Shown here: piece by piece, positions 7,913 through 18,130 of the stretch
Position numbering within the stretch: the first letter of the stretch is position 1
Layout: each line of letters starts with the position of its first letter
DNA from: Mangrovimonas spongiae
GTDB lineage: Bacteria; Bacteroidota; Bacteroidia; Flavobacteriales; Flavobacteriaceae
DNA: 64,000 nt
Reading direction: 5' to 3'
Assembly: GCF_003944795.1 (NCBI RefSeq)
Contig: NZ_RWBG01000005.1
Coordinates: 221,561-285,560 of the forward strand
Notes under the pieces: generated by a model
The model's input: only the letters and a program-made list of their open reading frames with translations
What the model was told of the DNA's origin: nothing
Databases searched by the model: none
Made by a program: the position numbers and the translations under genes

Positions 7913-10339
7913 ATGAGACTGGTAACCGTCTTCATATACTTTTTTATTATATGTATTAGCATACAAGCTCAAGAAAAAAAACATCTTAATATAAAACGTA
8001 CTACTACACCACCTAAAATAGATGGTGTTATTGATGATAAGGCTTGGAAAGACGCCCAAGAAGCTACTAATTTTATTCAATTTAAACCAGATGTTGGTAA
8101 CACGTTGCCATCACACCAAAAAACAAGTGTAAAAGCTACTTACGATGATGATGCCATATATTTTGCGGCATTTTTGCATGATAAGCCTAAGGATATTATG
8201 AAACAATTTAACCAAAGAGACAATTTTGGACAACAGGATTTCTTTGGTATTATACTCAATCCTAATAATGATGCACAAAACGACACCGAATTCTTCGTAT
8301 TTCCTTCTGGAAACCAAGCCGATGCTTTAGCATCGCCAAGCATAGGAGAAGATTTTGGCTGGAATGCTGTTTGGGAAAGTGCTGTTAAAATAGTAAGTAA
8401 TGGTTGGGTTATTGAAGTGAAAATACCATATCGTTGTTTGCGTTTTTCAAATAAAGAAGTGCAAACTTGGGGCATACAATTTCATAGACATTTTCGTACC
8501 GATAGATCACAATATACCTGGAATCCTATCGACCCTACAAAAGGTAATATTGGTCTTTATCATGGCGAACTTACAGGAATAAAAAACATCCAACCTCCTA
8601 CCCGATTAAGCTTTTATCCTTTTGCATCTGGCTTATATACTACACAAGATGGCAACTCTGAAGACAAGTTTACGCTTGGCTTAGATTTAAAATACGGGAT
8701 TAGCGAAAACTTCACGCTTGATGCCACTTTAATCCCGGATTTTAGTCAAGCAGGTTTTGATGATGTGCAACTTAATTTAGGGCCTTTTGAGCAGACTTTT
8801 GCCGAACAACGTCAGTTTTTTACCGAAGGAGTCGACCTTTTTAATAAAGGAGGCTTATTTTATTCCAGACGCGTGGGAAGTGCGCCAGTAGGAAGACCTA
8901 ACTTATCTAGCGATGAAGAAATTACCGATTATCCTTCAAAAGTAAAAGTTCTTAATGCTATTAAAGTGTCTGGACGTACAAAAAATGGTTTAGGTATTGG
9001 TTTTTTTAATGCTATTACCGAAAAAACAAACGCAAAAATTAAAAATACAGTAACAGGAGAAACCAGAAACGAAGTGGTAGAACCACTAACTAACTATAAC
9101 ATTTTTGTAGTCGACCAGCAATTTAACGGAAATTCCTCTGTGAGTTTAATTAATACTAACGTGACTAGAAACGGTCACTTTAGAGATGCTAATGTTACAG
9201 GAGTACTTGCAGACATTACTAATAAAAGCAATACTATTAACGTAACTGGACAGCTTAAAACGAGTAACGTTAATACACCCAATGGTATGAGCACAGGATT
9301 TAGTTCGGAATTAGGTTTACGTAAAATTAACGGAAACTATCGTTACGGTATTTACCACAACCTCGCTAATGATGATTACGATATTAATGACCTAGGCGTT
9401 ATATTTAGAAATAACTACAATAACTTCTCTGCTGATGTTTCTTACCGTATTTTCGAACCAACAACAACATTTAATACATTCAACGCAAACTTGTGGATAG
9501 ATTACAGCAGACTTTTAAAGCCGAGTACATACACAGGAACTAATATAGGATCTAGTTTTAATGCCACCAATAAAAAGCTTCATTCTTTTGGTGCTAGTGC
9601 TTCTTTTGAACCTGGTAAACAATATGATTATTTTGAGCCTCGCACAGAAGGCTATCATTTTATTTACGAAAACAAGTACAATGTTAATACATGGATATCA
9701 TCAAACTACAACAATACCTTTGCTTTAGACACAAGCCTAGGAGCAGCAGAAATTTTAGAAAACAATAGAGATGCTTTTAATTATTGGTATAGTATAAGTC
9801 CTAGAATTAAATTTAGCGAAAAATTTATTTTGGTGTATAGTTACGAATTCGATAACTATAATGGTGACCGCGGCTTTGTCACCAAGCAAGACAACCATAT
9901 TATTTTTGGACAGCGAGACCGTAGAACTGTAGTAAACAGCCTGAGTGGGAACTACAATTTTAATGCTGTAAATGCCCTTACACTCACGTTTCGTAATTAT
10001 TGGTCTACTGTTACTTATCACGACAATTTATATACCTTACAAGAAAACGGAAGGCTTTCTCAAGAAGAAGCTTTTACAACAACAGATATATCTAACCCAG
10101 ATGTAAATTTTAATACATGGAATTTAGATCTTTCTTACACTTGGCAATTTGCTCCTGGTAGTTTATTGTCGGCTTTATATCGTAATCAGTTATTCGAAAA
10201 TTCTAATGAAGCCTCGAAAGCCTATTTTGAAAGCTTAGACACCTTATTTCAGCAACCTATTCAACATACTTTCTCTTTAAGATTAGTCTATTTTATTGAT
10301 TTTAACACTATAAAAAACAAGTTTAAAAAGAAAGCATAA
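7913..10339 (+). CDS. DUF5916 outer-membrane protein with CBM9-like N-terminus
   Basis: An 808-residue exported protein (signal peptide about 1-19, ending IQAQ). The N-terminal part, about 25-215, is a carbohydrate-binding-family-9-like sandwich (PPKIDGVIDDKAWKDAQ, AFLHDKP, FFVFPSGNQADA, WVIEVKIPYRCLRF). The rest is a long beta-strand-rich DUF5916 region, probably an outer-membrane barrel, with the family sequence NLGPFEQTFAEQRQFFTEG. The substrate is unknown. It lies divergently from folE with a 197-base gap. Confidence 0.85.
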   Translation: MRLVTVFIYFFIICISIQAQEKKHLNIKRTTTPPKIDGVIDDKAWKDAQEATNFIQFKPDVGNTLPSHQKTSVKATYDDDAIYFAAFLHDKPKDIMKQFNQRDNFGQQDFFGIILNPNNDAQNDTEFFVFPSGNQADALASPSIGEDFGWNAVWESAVKIVSNGWVIEVKIPYRCLRFSNKEVQTWGIQFHRHFRTDRSQYTWNPIDPTKGNIGLYHGELTGIKNIQPPTRLSFYPFASGLYTTQDGNSEDKFTLGLDLKYGISENFTLDATLIPDFSQAGFDDVQLNLGPFEQTFAEQRQFFTEGVDLFNKGGLFYSRRVGSAPVGRPNLSSDEEITDYPSKVKVLNAIKVSGRTKNGLGIGFFNAITEKTNAKIKNTVTGETRNEVVEPLTNYNIFVVDQQFNGNSSVSLINTNVTRNGHFRDANVTGVLADITNKSNTINVTGQLKTSNVNTPNGMSTGFSSELGLRKINGNYRYGIYHNLANDDYDINDLGVIFRNNYNNFSADVSYRIFEPTTTFNTFNANLWIDYSRLLKPSTYTGTNIGSSFNATNKKLHSFGASASFEPGKQYDYFEPRTEGYHFIYENKYNVNTWISSNYNNTFALDTSLGAAEILENNRDAFNYWYSISPRIKFSEKFILVYSYEFDNYNGDRGFVTKQDNHIIFGQRDRRTVVNSLSGNYNFNAVNALTLTFRNYWSTVTYHDNLYTLQENGRLSQEEAFTTTDISNPDVNFNTWNLDLSYTWQFAPGSLLSALYRNQLFENSNEASKAYFESLDTLFQQPIQHTFSLRLVYFIDFNTIKNKFKKKA

Positions 10340-10390
10340 TGTCGTGTTTTAAAATTAAAATGGTATTTTCACAGCAAAGTTACAACCAAC

Positions 10391-11059
10391 GTGATTACAG
10401 CAAAAAATATTCATAAATACTACGGCGATTTACATGTTTTAAATGGTGTAAACCTAAACATAAAAAAAGGAGAAGTTGTCTCTATTGTAGGAGCTTCTGG
10501 AGCAGGAAAAACAACCTTATTACATATTTTAGGCACTTTAGATATAGCCTCTAAAAAAGAAGCTAGTAGCCTTACTATTAATAATACAAATGTGTTTAAC
10601 TTAAAAGATAAAGCTTTAGCTAAATTTAGAAACGAGCATATTGGTTTTATTTTTCAATTTCACCAATTATTACCCGAATTTACGGCTTTAGAAAATGTGT
10701 GTTTACCAGCATTTATAAAAGGAACATCTAAAGTAAAAGCCGAAAAACGTGCTATGGAACTCTTAGAGTTTCTTGGGCTTAAGCACCGTTGTAATCACAA
10801 ACCTAACGAGCTTTCGGGTGGCGAACAACAGCGTGTTGCCGTTGCTAGAGCTTTAATTAACAAGCCCGAAGTTGTTTTTGCCGACGAACCGTCTGGAAAC
10901 CTTGATAGCGAAAGTGCCGAAAACTTACACAATCTATTCTTTAAACTTCGGGACGAGTTTGGGCAAACCATTATTATTGTTACTCATAATGAAGAACTTG
11001 CCAACATGGCCGATCGTAAATTAACTATGGTTGATGGTAATATTGTTGATGAGTTGTAA
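10391..11059 (+). CDS. lolD: LolD-like ABC transporter ATP-binding protein
   Basis: A 222-residue cytoplasmic ATPase with GTG start. Walker A GASGAGKT is at 34-41, Q-loop Q89, signature LSGGEQQ at 141-147, Walker B VVFADEP at 161-167 and switch H199. It belongs to the MacB/LolD subgroup, which drives lipoprotein release or peptide export. In Bacteroidota the orthologue is usually annotated LolD. No permease gene lies next to it, so the partner is encoded elsewhere. It starts 51 bases after the DUF5916 gene. Confidence 0.87.
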   Translation: MITAKNIHKYYGDLHVLNGVNLNIKKGEVVSIVGASGAGKTTLLHILGTLDIASKKEASSLTINNTNVFNLKDKALAKFRNEHIGFIFQFHQLLPEFTALENVCLPAFIKGTSKVKAEKRAMELLEFLGLKHRCNHKPNELSGGEQQRVAVARALINKPEVVFADEPSGNLDSESAENLHNLFFKLRDEFGQTIIIVTHNEELANMADRKLTMVDGNIVDEL

Positions 11060-11136
11060 TTTACAATTTCAATATATTTCAAAATAATTACACATTTACA
11101 TAATAACATCATATAAAAAATAGTACATTTATTTAT

Positions 11137-11988
11137 ATGAAACTCGTTATTAGCTTTTGTGTCTTTTTTACTTTATCTTACTTTGCACTAGGGCAAAATA
11201 CTATTCTTTGGAAAGTGTCTGATACCATTAATAAGAAAACAAGTTATGTGGTAGGGACCTTTCATCAGTTTGGGAATTCTTTCGTTGATAATATACCAGA
11301 ACTAAAAAAAGTATTATTACGTTCAGAACTTGCTATATTCGAATCGACTGCCAATCCACAAGATACGCGAAACATGATTGCGCAAAGAGATAGATCGTTA
11401 GATATTGAAAACTATCTTAAAAAAAGAGATTTAAAAAAATTAAAACAAATAAGTGTTAATTGGAAAGTCGATTTATATAAACTTCACCCTATAGAATTGA
11501 GTTGGAAACTACAACAAGAATTTCAAAAAATAAAATGCAAAACCGTTAAGCCTACTGATAAATGGGATCATTTTGACAATTATCTCATTCATATTGCAAA
11601 ACAGAATAAAATTGAGTGTTTAGGGCTTGAGACCGATAGTATGCAACTAAATTTTATTGCAAAAGAACATAATTTTCCTAGTTGGAAAGATGAGAAAAAA
11701 ACGATTCATCTTTTTATAAAAAAATTAAGTCGTAATAAACTTGAAAAGGGTGATTGTTTTTTTACAGAAAAGTACCGGAACTTTAATTTAGACTATAAAC
11801 TAACCGAAGACTGCCCAGATAACATTTTAATAAAACAACGTAACCAAAATTGGATGAAAGTTTTACCTAACTTTTTAAAAAATAAAAACTGTTTTGTCGC
11901 TTTAGGCTATCTTCATCTTACGCGTAATTGTGGGGTTTTATCACGATTACAAGCATTAGGTTTTGTTGTTACCCCAGTTGAGTTATAA
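11137..11988 (+). CDS. TraB/GumN family protein
   Basis: A 283-residue exported protein (signal peptide about 1-19). The two conserved ends of the TraB/GumN family are present: VVGTFHQFGNS near residue 38 and ALGYLHLTRNCGVLSRLQALGF near the C-terminus. The family is related to Tiki-type metal-dependent proteases, but many bacterial members have no proven activity. It probably acts in the periplasm. It starts 77 bases after lolD and may be transcribed alone. Confidence 0.85.
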   Translation: MKLVISFCVFFTLSYFALGQNTILWKVSDTINKKTSYVVGTFHQFGNSFVDNIPELKKVLLRSELAIFESTANPQDTRNMIAQRDRSLDIENYLKKRDLKKLKQISVNWKVDLYKLHPIELSWKLQQEFQKIKCKTVKPTDKWDHFDNYLIHIAKQNKIECLGLETDSMQLNFIAKEHNFPSWKDEKKTIHLFIKKLSRNKLEKGDCFFTEKYRNFNLDYKLTEDCPDNILIKQRNQNWMKVLPNFLKNKNCFVALGYLHLTRNCGVLSRLQALGFVVTPVEL

Positions 11989-12073
11989 GTTGATAAGAAA
12001 TATGGTAATTTTAAACATTAAAAATATTACTTAAAATACCTACATTAGTACCTAACACTAACCTATAAAAAAT

Positions 12074-13762
12074 ATGCTACTTATACTTCTATCCTATTGT
12101 TACATTCTTGTAATTTTAGGCATTGTTGGTATAGGTATAAACCATCTGTTTCGCATACATAACAATCATCCTGTACAAACAATTACACACGGTATTTTTG
12201 GTATTATCGTACTAGGACTACTTTGGGCTATGGTGGCACCTTTAAGTATAGGAATACATATTGTATTAGTTATTATTACAATATTACTTGCTATAAAATA
12301 TAAGCAAGAGGTTATCACATTATATCAAAATGCTTTTACTAGTTTTTTTCAGCTGAACACTATTTTTAAAGTCTTTTTTTTAATAACTACAATCCTTGTA
12401 ATATTAAAGTGTGCAGGACCACCAACACTTCCGGATAACGAATCTTACTACGTGCAATCCATAAAATGGTTTACACAATATGGTATGGTAACTGGCTTAA
12501 TTAATTTGCATCCGTTTTTAGGACAAGCGTCGGGTTGGCATGTCCTACAAAGTATTTTTGGATTTGGTTTTGTAACTAATAACCTTAACGATTTAAACGG
12601 ATTAATACTTATTTTAATAAATCTCTTTGCATTTGAAAAGCTTAACAAGTATATCAACAATCAAAATAAAAACTATTACGATCTTATTATAGGTTTATGG
12701 CCAATTACCAATGTAGTAGGTTTTATGCTTATTGCTTCGCCATCTACCGATTTACCTGTTTATTCCTTAGGAATTTTAATCATATATCTTGCTCTATCAT
12801 ACGAAAATTCACCAAATACGAACAACTTAAAATCACTTTGGATACTTACAGCAACCTTATGGCTTATAAAAGCTACCACATTCTGGTATATTTTAATACC
12901 AATGATGCTTACATTTAAGTGTAAAATACATACTAAAAAAGTAATGAAATTTGCGTTGGTATTACTTATCATAACTAGTAGTATTTTAATTGTCAAGAAT
13001 ATAATCATCACTGGAAATCCTATTTACCCATTAACTACAATTAAAACACTAAAAACCTCTTGGGCATTACCAACATCGGTTGAAGGCTATTTGTTTCAAT
13101 ATTTAAAATCCTATGGTTATGGGCTTACGCCAAACACATACAATACTTCAAATAGTCTACAACACATAATACATTGGCTTACCAATAATGGTATAGATAG
13201 TATATTAAATCTTATGGCATTAACTATATTCCTTTTAACACCACTAGTTTATAGGAAATTAAAACAAAAACAAGCATTAAGCCTGATTTATATTGTAGCG
13301 GTAGTACAATTATTTACACTCTTAATAACATCGCCGCAACTTAGGTTTTATCTCGGGTTTGTATTATTTTTTACATGTTTATTAGCGGCAAAACTATTCA
13401 AACATAAAAAAGCTATTATAACACTTTTAGTTGTTAGTATTATCTTTACAAGTCTTAGCATGTTACCAGTAACAAAGCAACTACCAATACCTAATAGTTT
13501 AAAAAACATTTCATGGAGAACCATCATAATTCCTCATGAAAACACGAATGAAAACCAAATAACTTACAAGAAAATAAAGGAAGGAAATACTGTTTTTTAT
13601 TCTCCTGCAACTAGTGATTTTTTCTGGGGAACACATAATGCGCCATTACCTGCATTAAATAAACAACAGTTAGATTATTTTAAAAAATACTTCAAAACTA
13701 TTCCACAACAGCGAACAAACAATTTAAAAGACGGTTTTATCTCTAAAAAAATCGTTCCTTAA
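12074..13762 (+). CDS. Large multi-pass membrane protein, glycosyltransferase-like
   Basis: A 562-residue protein with about a dozen hydrophobic segments and a hydrophilic C-terminal tail (about 480-562). After the first segments, a luminal-type loop contains GPPTLPDNESYYVQSIKWF. That layout resembles membrane glycosyltransferases of the GT-C type and the LIC_10190-type family, but no catalytic motif can be assigned by eye. It follows the GumN gene by 85 bases and precedes the TIGR02757 gene by 32 bases. Confidence 0.65.
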   Translation: MLLILLSYCYILVILGIVGIGINHLFRIHNNHPVQTITHGIFGIIVLGLLWAMVAPLSIGIHIVLVIITILLAIKYKQEVITLYQNAFTSFFQLNTIFKVFFLITTILVILKCAGPPTLPDNESYYVQSIKWFTQYGMVTGLINLHPFLGQASGWHVLQSIFGFGFVTNNLNDLNGLILILINLFAFEKLNKYINNQNKNYYDLIIGLWPITNVVGFMLIASPSTDLPVYSLGILIIYLALSYENSPNTNNLKSLWILTATLWLIKATTFWYILIPMMLTFKCKIHTKKVMKFALVLLIITSSILIVKNIIITGNPIYPLTTIKTLKTSWALPTSVEGYLFQYLKSYGYGLTPNTYNTSNSLQHIIHWLTNNGIDSILNLMALTIFLLTPLVYRKLKQKQALSLIYIVAVVQLFTLLITSPQLRFYLGFVLFFTCLLAAKLFKHKKAIITLLVVSIIFTSLSMLPVTKQLPIPNSLKNISWRTIIIPHENTNENQITYKKIKEGNTVFYSPATSDFFWGTHNAPLPALNKQQLDYFKKYFKTIPQQRTNNLKDGFISKKIVP

Positions 13763-13794
13763 TATCTCGTCTAAAAAAAGTATTTTAGTGCGTT

Positions 13795-14559
13795 ATGAAT
13801 AAAGACGATTTAAAAACCTTCCTCAATCAAAAAGTTGATCAATACAATAACCCAAGGTTTATTACAACCGATCCTATTCAAGTCCCGCATCAATTCAGTA
13901 AAAAAGAAGATATTGAAATAGCCGCATTTCTATCGGCCACTATTGCATGGGGCAATCGAAAAAGCATTATAAAAAATGCCAAAAGAATGATGGATTTTAT
14001 GGGGAATTCACCATACGATTTTGTATTAAACCATTCAGAAACTGATTTAGAACAGCTTCAACCTTTTGTACATCGCACATTTAATGGGCTAGATTTTCAA
14101 ACATTTATAAAAGGATTACAGCATATTTACACCAATCATGAAGGGCTCGAACATGTTTTTAAAACATATGCACAAGTAGATTCGTTACAATTTGCTATTC
14201 ATAAATTTAAACAAACATTCTTTCAAATAGAGCACCAACCACGAACTCAAAAACACATTAGCGATCCTTTAAAAAAGTCTGCAGCCAAACGCCTTAATAT
14301 GTTTTTAAGATGGATGGTAAGAAACGATAACTCTGGTGTAGATTTTGGCTTATGGAAAAGTCTATCGCCTTCTCAATTATCCTGTCCACTAGATGTTCAT
14401 TCAGGAAATGTTGCCAGAAAATTAGGACTTCTTAAAAGAAAACAAAACGATGCTAAAGCCTTACAAGAATTAGATAATAGCTTAAGAAAACTAGATCCTA
14501 AAGACCCCGTAAAATATGATTTTGCTTTATTTGGCTTAGGCGTTTTCGAAGGATTTTAA
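13795..14559 (+). CDS. TIGR02757 family protein
   Basis: A 254-residue soluble protein matching the TIGR02757 family as I know it: ATIAWGNRKSIIKNAKRMM, LNMFLRWMVRNDNSGVDFGLWK, CPLDVHSGNVARKLGLL, and the end KYDFALFGLGVFEGF. The fold is thought to resemble HhH-type DNA glycosylases (PLDVHSG compares with VDTHV), but no activity is established. It is probably co-transcribed with the upstream membrane-protein gene. Confidence 0.88.
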   Translation: MNKDDLKTFLNQKVDQYNNPRFITTDPIQVPHQFSKKEDIEIAAFLSATIAWGNRKSIIKNAKRMMDFMGNSPYDFVLNHSETDLEQLQPFVHRTFNGLDFQTFIKGLQHIYTNHEGLEHVFKTYAQVDSLQFAIHKFKQTFFQIEHQPRTQKHISDPLKKSAAKRLNMFLRWMVRNDNSGVDFGLWKSLSPSQLSCPLDVHSGNVARKLGLLKRKQNDAKALQELDNSLRKLDPKDPVKYDFALFGLGVFEGF

Positions 14560-14592
14560 AAACTTCGCTTATCTTTACAAAAACTCATTATT

Positions 14593-16083
14593 ATGATACG
14601 TTATTCGTTATTGCTTTTAATTACACTCATAGGTGTAATATCTCATGCACAATCAAGATTAGTACCAGTTGATACTGTAGTAACAACATCAAATAGTATT
14701 ACTGTAAACGGAAAACAAATTAATTATACAGCTAAAACAGGCACCCAACCCGTTTGGGACAACAACGGAGATCCTATTGCTACACTATTCTACACTTACT
14801 ACAAAAGAGATAATGTGAATAAAGCCTCGCAACGTCCATTAATATTTTCATTTAATGGCGGACCAGGCTCTGCTTCTGTTTGGATGCATATAGCTTATAC
14901 AGGACCAAAAGTGTTAAATATTGATGATGAAGGCTATCCTATTCAACCTTATGGAGTTAAAGATAACCCAAATTCCATTTTAGATGTGGCCGATATTGTT
15001 TTTATAAACCCTGTAAATACAGGGTATTCACGTATGATAAAAAATAAAGAAGGAAAATATCCAGACCGCGACAAATTCTTTGGAATTAATGCCGATATCA
15101 AGTATTTAGCCGAATGGATGAATACCTTTGTAAGTCGTTATAATCGTTGGGAATCGCCTAAATATATCATTGGTGAAAGTTATGGAGGCACTAGAGTTAT
15201 GGGACTTTCTGAAGAATTACAAAATAGTCAATGGATGTACTTAAATGGTGTTATCATGGTATCTCCTGCCGATTATAAAGTTATTTATCGTGGTAATCCA
15301 ACAGCATCTGCATTAAACTTACCATATTATACTGCTGCAGCATGGTACCACAAAGCATTACCTAGCGAATTACAACAAAAAGACTTACTTGATATTTTAC
15401 CAGAAGTTGAAAATTATAGTATTAGTACTTTATTACCAGCGTTATCAAAAGGTGGGTTTATTGCTCAAGAAGAAAAACAAACCATTGCCAATAAAATGGC
15501 CTACTATTCAGGGTTATCAACAAATGATATTCTACAACATAATTTAGATGTTCCAACATCATTTTTCTGGAAAGCTTTATTACGTGATAAAAGTGGACAT
15601 ACCATAGGTAGATTAGACTCTAGATATTTAGGTTTAGACAAAACCGATGCAGGTACATCACCCGATTATAATGCCGAATTATCGTCGTGGTTACACTCGT
15701 TTACGCCAGCTATTAATTATTACATTAAAGAGCAATTAAATTTTAAAACCGATGCTAAATACAATATGTTTGGCAATGTGCATCCATGGGATAGACAAAA
15801 CGATAACACTAGAGAGCGTTTAAGACAAGCTATGGCAGCTAACCCTTACTTAAATGTGCTTATACAATCTGGTTATTACGATGGGGCAACCACCTATTTT
15901 AATGCCAAATATACTATGTGGCAAGTAGATCCTAGTGGTAAAATGAAAGATCGTTTTATGTTTAAAGGCTACAGAAGCGGCCACATGATGTATTTAAGAC
16001 ATGACGACCTTATTAAAGCAAACGACGATTTAAGGGCGTTTATTACCAAAACATCATCTACAGGAAAAGCTGCTAAATATTAA
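14593..16083 (+). CDS. S10-type serine carboxypeptidase-like enzyme
   Basis: A 496-residue exported alpha/beta hydrolase (signal peptide about 1-20, ending SHAQ). The oxyanion motif NGGPGSAS is at 89-96, and the triad fits S196 (GESYGG), D430 (QSGYYDGAT) and H464 (RSGHMMYL). Length and motifs agree with peptidase family S10, which removes C-terminal residues from peptides. It is probably periplasmic. It is followed by a strong terminator and faces an M61 peptidase, so two exported peptidase genes converge here. Confidence 0.88.
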   Translation: MIRYSLLLLITLIGVISHAQSRLVPVDTVVTTSNSITVNGKQINYTAKTGTQPVWDNNGDPIATLFYTYYKRDNVNKASQRPLIFSFNGGPGSASVWMHIAYTGPKVLNIDDEGYPIQPYGVKDNPNSILDVADIVFINPVNTGYSRMIKNKEGKYPDRDKFFGINADIKYLAEWMNTFVSRYNRWESPKYIIGESYGGTRVMGLSEELQNSQWMYLNGVIMVSPADYKVIYRGNPTASALNLPYYTAAAWYHKALPSELQQKDLLDILPEVENYSISTLLPALSKGGFIAQEEKQTIANKMAYYSGLSTNDILQHNLDVPTSFFWKALLRDKSGHTIGRLDSRYLGLDKTDAGTSPDYNAELSSWLHSFTPAINYYIKEQLNFKTDAKYNMFGNVHPWDRQNDNTRERLRQAMAANPYLNVLIQSGYYDGATTYFNAKYTMWQVDPSGKMKDRFMFKGYRSGHMMYLRHDDLIKANDDLRAFITKTSSTGKAAKY

Positions 16084-16087
16084 GAAT

Positions 16088-16116
16088 AAAAAACCACGCC
16101 TTAAGCGTGGTTTTTT
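16088..16116. terminator. Bidirectional terminator between two peptidase genes
   Basis: AAACCACGC (16091-16099) pairs with GCGTGGTTT (16105-16113), extended by A/T pairs on both sides, and lies between convergent stop codons. Confidence 0.85.
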
Positions 16117-16138
16117 ATTTAATTTATTGAGAAAAAGA

Positions 16139-18028
16139 TTAGCCTTTTAACCATGCTTTACGTAACGCAATTTGTGCGTCGGTAGCATTTTCTTTTTCTT
16201 TAAGGGTTCTTCCAGTTGTGTAAGATTGCTCTAAAGTTTCTTTTATAGTCACTTCTTTTCCATCTCTTAAAAGAGTCATCTCCATATCGGTTCCTGGTTG
16301 CCACATAAATACCTTTTGGAAGATAGTTTGGGCGTTTTGCAAGGTTACTTCTTCACCATCTATAGCTTTAATAACATCGTTTGGTTGTACGCCATGCTCG
16401 TTCCAAAAGCTATTTTCTTTTACAGCTTCTGTAAAGAAAATAGTACCTGCTTGTGCATTAGCACTAACAATTAAGGTTCCTGCATTTTGAATATAGTTTG
16501 TTTTTACTCTGCTCTCTCCCATTTCTAATCCTACTTTTTCGAAAAACTCGTTGTAATTAATTGGCGTATCTCCTACAACATGAGTGTTTAAAAAGTGTCC
16601 TACTGAAGGATAAGTCATAGCAATAATTTCTTCTAAAATTTTATCGTCTTCAAATGGTTTGTTTTTACCGTATTTCATAGAAAGTTCTTTCATTAACGAT
16701 AAAATACCACGATTACCATTACTTTCTTCACGCATTAAAATATCGATACACATACCAATTAAAGCTCCTTTTTGGTAAACATTGTAATAGTTACTTGCGT
16801 ATGGTTCATCTAAAATATTTTCACTCATTATAGTGAAGCTCATGGTATCATCTAAACCTCTTGAGGTTTTAATTTTATCCATGATTTTAGTGTAAAAATC
16901 ATCATTGCTAACAAGTCCTTGATCTACCTGAAAAAGTGTTGCAAAATATTCGGTAACCCCTTCATACATCCATAAATGCTTTGAAAATGTTGGGTTGTTA
17001 TAATCGAAATAATGTACATCTTCAGAATGTACACTTAATGGTGTTACAATATGAAAGAATTCATGAGAAACCACATCTGTCATACTTGCAGAAAGTGCGT
17101 TAAATGGCATCGCTTCTGGCATAACTACCACTGTTGATGTATGATGTTCTAAGGCACCAAATCCTTTAGGTGATTTTTCATCGCCACGAGATAAGTATAA
17201 ATAAATATCGTAACGTGGTGTACTGTTAATATCGCCTAAATAAGTTTTCTGTGCTTGCATCATTTTATAGATAGTCTCTTTTATCTGAGCAGCCGTATGT
17301 GTTTTGTTAGGAGAATATACGCTTAATACAATTTTAATATCACCGACTTGAAATTCTTCAACATCTAGTTTTCCGTACATCATTGGGTTATCTGTAATAT
17401 CGAAATAACGCGGTGCAAAATAACTTGTAGTAACTGTGTTACCATCGGCAGAAGTTGTTTCAGCTACATTTTGTAATGCTGAAGTTCTAACAAAATCGGC
17501 TGGTGATACAACATCTAATTTATACTGATTGTTTTTAAGCGAATCGAAATACCCTACAAAACCATGTAAGTTCAATACATAATTATCTGGTTCTATATTT
17601 GTACCTGCTGGCGAAAAAGGCACGTCACCTCCTATACCACCTGTTACTTCCTGATCGAAAGTATCATTTGCCCAATAGGTAATATAATCTAGACTCTTTG
17701 CGTTAGCAATAGTCCATGTATTGGTGTCGTTTTTTTCAACAGTAAGCTCATTTCCATCATAGTCAAAAGCTTTTAAGTTTTCTATATATTTTCCAAAATC
17801 ACTTACCGAATATGTTCCTTGAACTACTTTTGGTAAACGATATGTTACTGTTTCGGTAGTAAATCGTCCTGGATTAATAGTTACTGGAACTTGATCGTTC
17901 TCAACCTTTGTTAAATCAATTTTTGAAGCAATTGGCGTGCTTACAGCTAGATCATCGGCAACTTTATTAGAAGAGCCGCAAGCGACTAAAAGTGTACTAA
18001 TGCCTAAAATAGCAAATGTTTTTTTCAT
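16139..18028 (-). CDS. M61 family metallopeptidase with PDZ domain, lipoprotein
   Basis: A 629-residue protein with a lipobox near residue 17 (LLVACGSS). The N-terminal half is beta-rich. The catalytic domain has the substrate motif GFGALEHHTS (289-298), zinc motif HEFFH at 322-326 and the downstream EGVTEYF from 356. Residues about 505-600 form a PDZ domain (GTIFFTEAVKENSFWNEHG, NDVIKAIDGEEV). Family M61 members act as glycyl-type aminopeptidases. It should sit on the outer membrane or in the periplasm. Confidence 0.92.
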   Translation of the reverse strand: MKKTFAILGISTLLVACGSSNKVADDLAVSTPIASKIDLTKVENDQVPVTINPGRFTTETVTYRLPKVVQGTYSVSDFGKYIENLKAFDYDGNELTVEKNDTNTWTIANAKSLDYITYWANDTFDQEVTGGIGGDVPFSPAGTNIEPDNYVLNLHGFVGYFDSLKNNQYKLDVVSPADFVRTSALQNVAETTSADGNTVTTSYFAPRYFDITDNPMMYGKLDVEEFQVGDIKIVLSVYSPNKTHTAAQIKETIYKMMQAQKTYLGDINSTPRYDIYLYLSRGDEKSPKGFGALEHHTSTVVVMPEAMPFNALSASMTDVVSHEFFHIVTPLSVHSEDVHYFDYNNPTFSKHLWMYEGVTEYFATLFQVDQGLVSNDDFYTKIMDKIKTSRGLDDTMSFTIMSENILDEPYASNYYNVYQKGALIGMCIDILMREESNGNRGILSLMKELSMKYGKNKPFEDDKILEEIIAMTYPSVGHFLNTHVVGDTPINYNEFFEKVGLEMGESRVKTNYIQNAGTLIVSANAQAGTIFFTEAVKENSFWNEHGVQPNDVIKAIDGEEVTLQNAQTIFQKVFMWQPGTDMEMTLLRDGKEVTIKETLEQSYTTGRTLKEKENATDAQIALRKAWLKG

Positions 18029-18098
18029 GTTTTGTGTTTTAAATGTGCTTAGTTGACGCTCAAAAATATTATGTGTTACATTTATTATCCTTAAGATT

Positions 18099-18126
18099 TT
18101 GTTAAAAGCGTAAATTATTATCTTCG
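18099..18126 (+). promoter_or_regulatory. Promoter of glycosyltransferase gene
   Basis: TTG (18099-18101), 17 bases, then TATCTTCG (18119-18126, one mismatch to TAnnTTTG). The box ends only 4 bases before ATG 18131, so the transcript would start at or very near the start codon. Confidence 0.5.
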
Positions 18127-18130
18127 TGAC

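Noticed and set aside
16088..16116. Hairpins considered as small RNAs or riboswitches
   Set aside because: They are short, symmetric, flanked by A/T runs and sit between convergent stop codons, as terminators do. No riboswitch core was recognised anywhere in the window.
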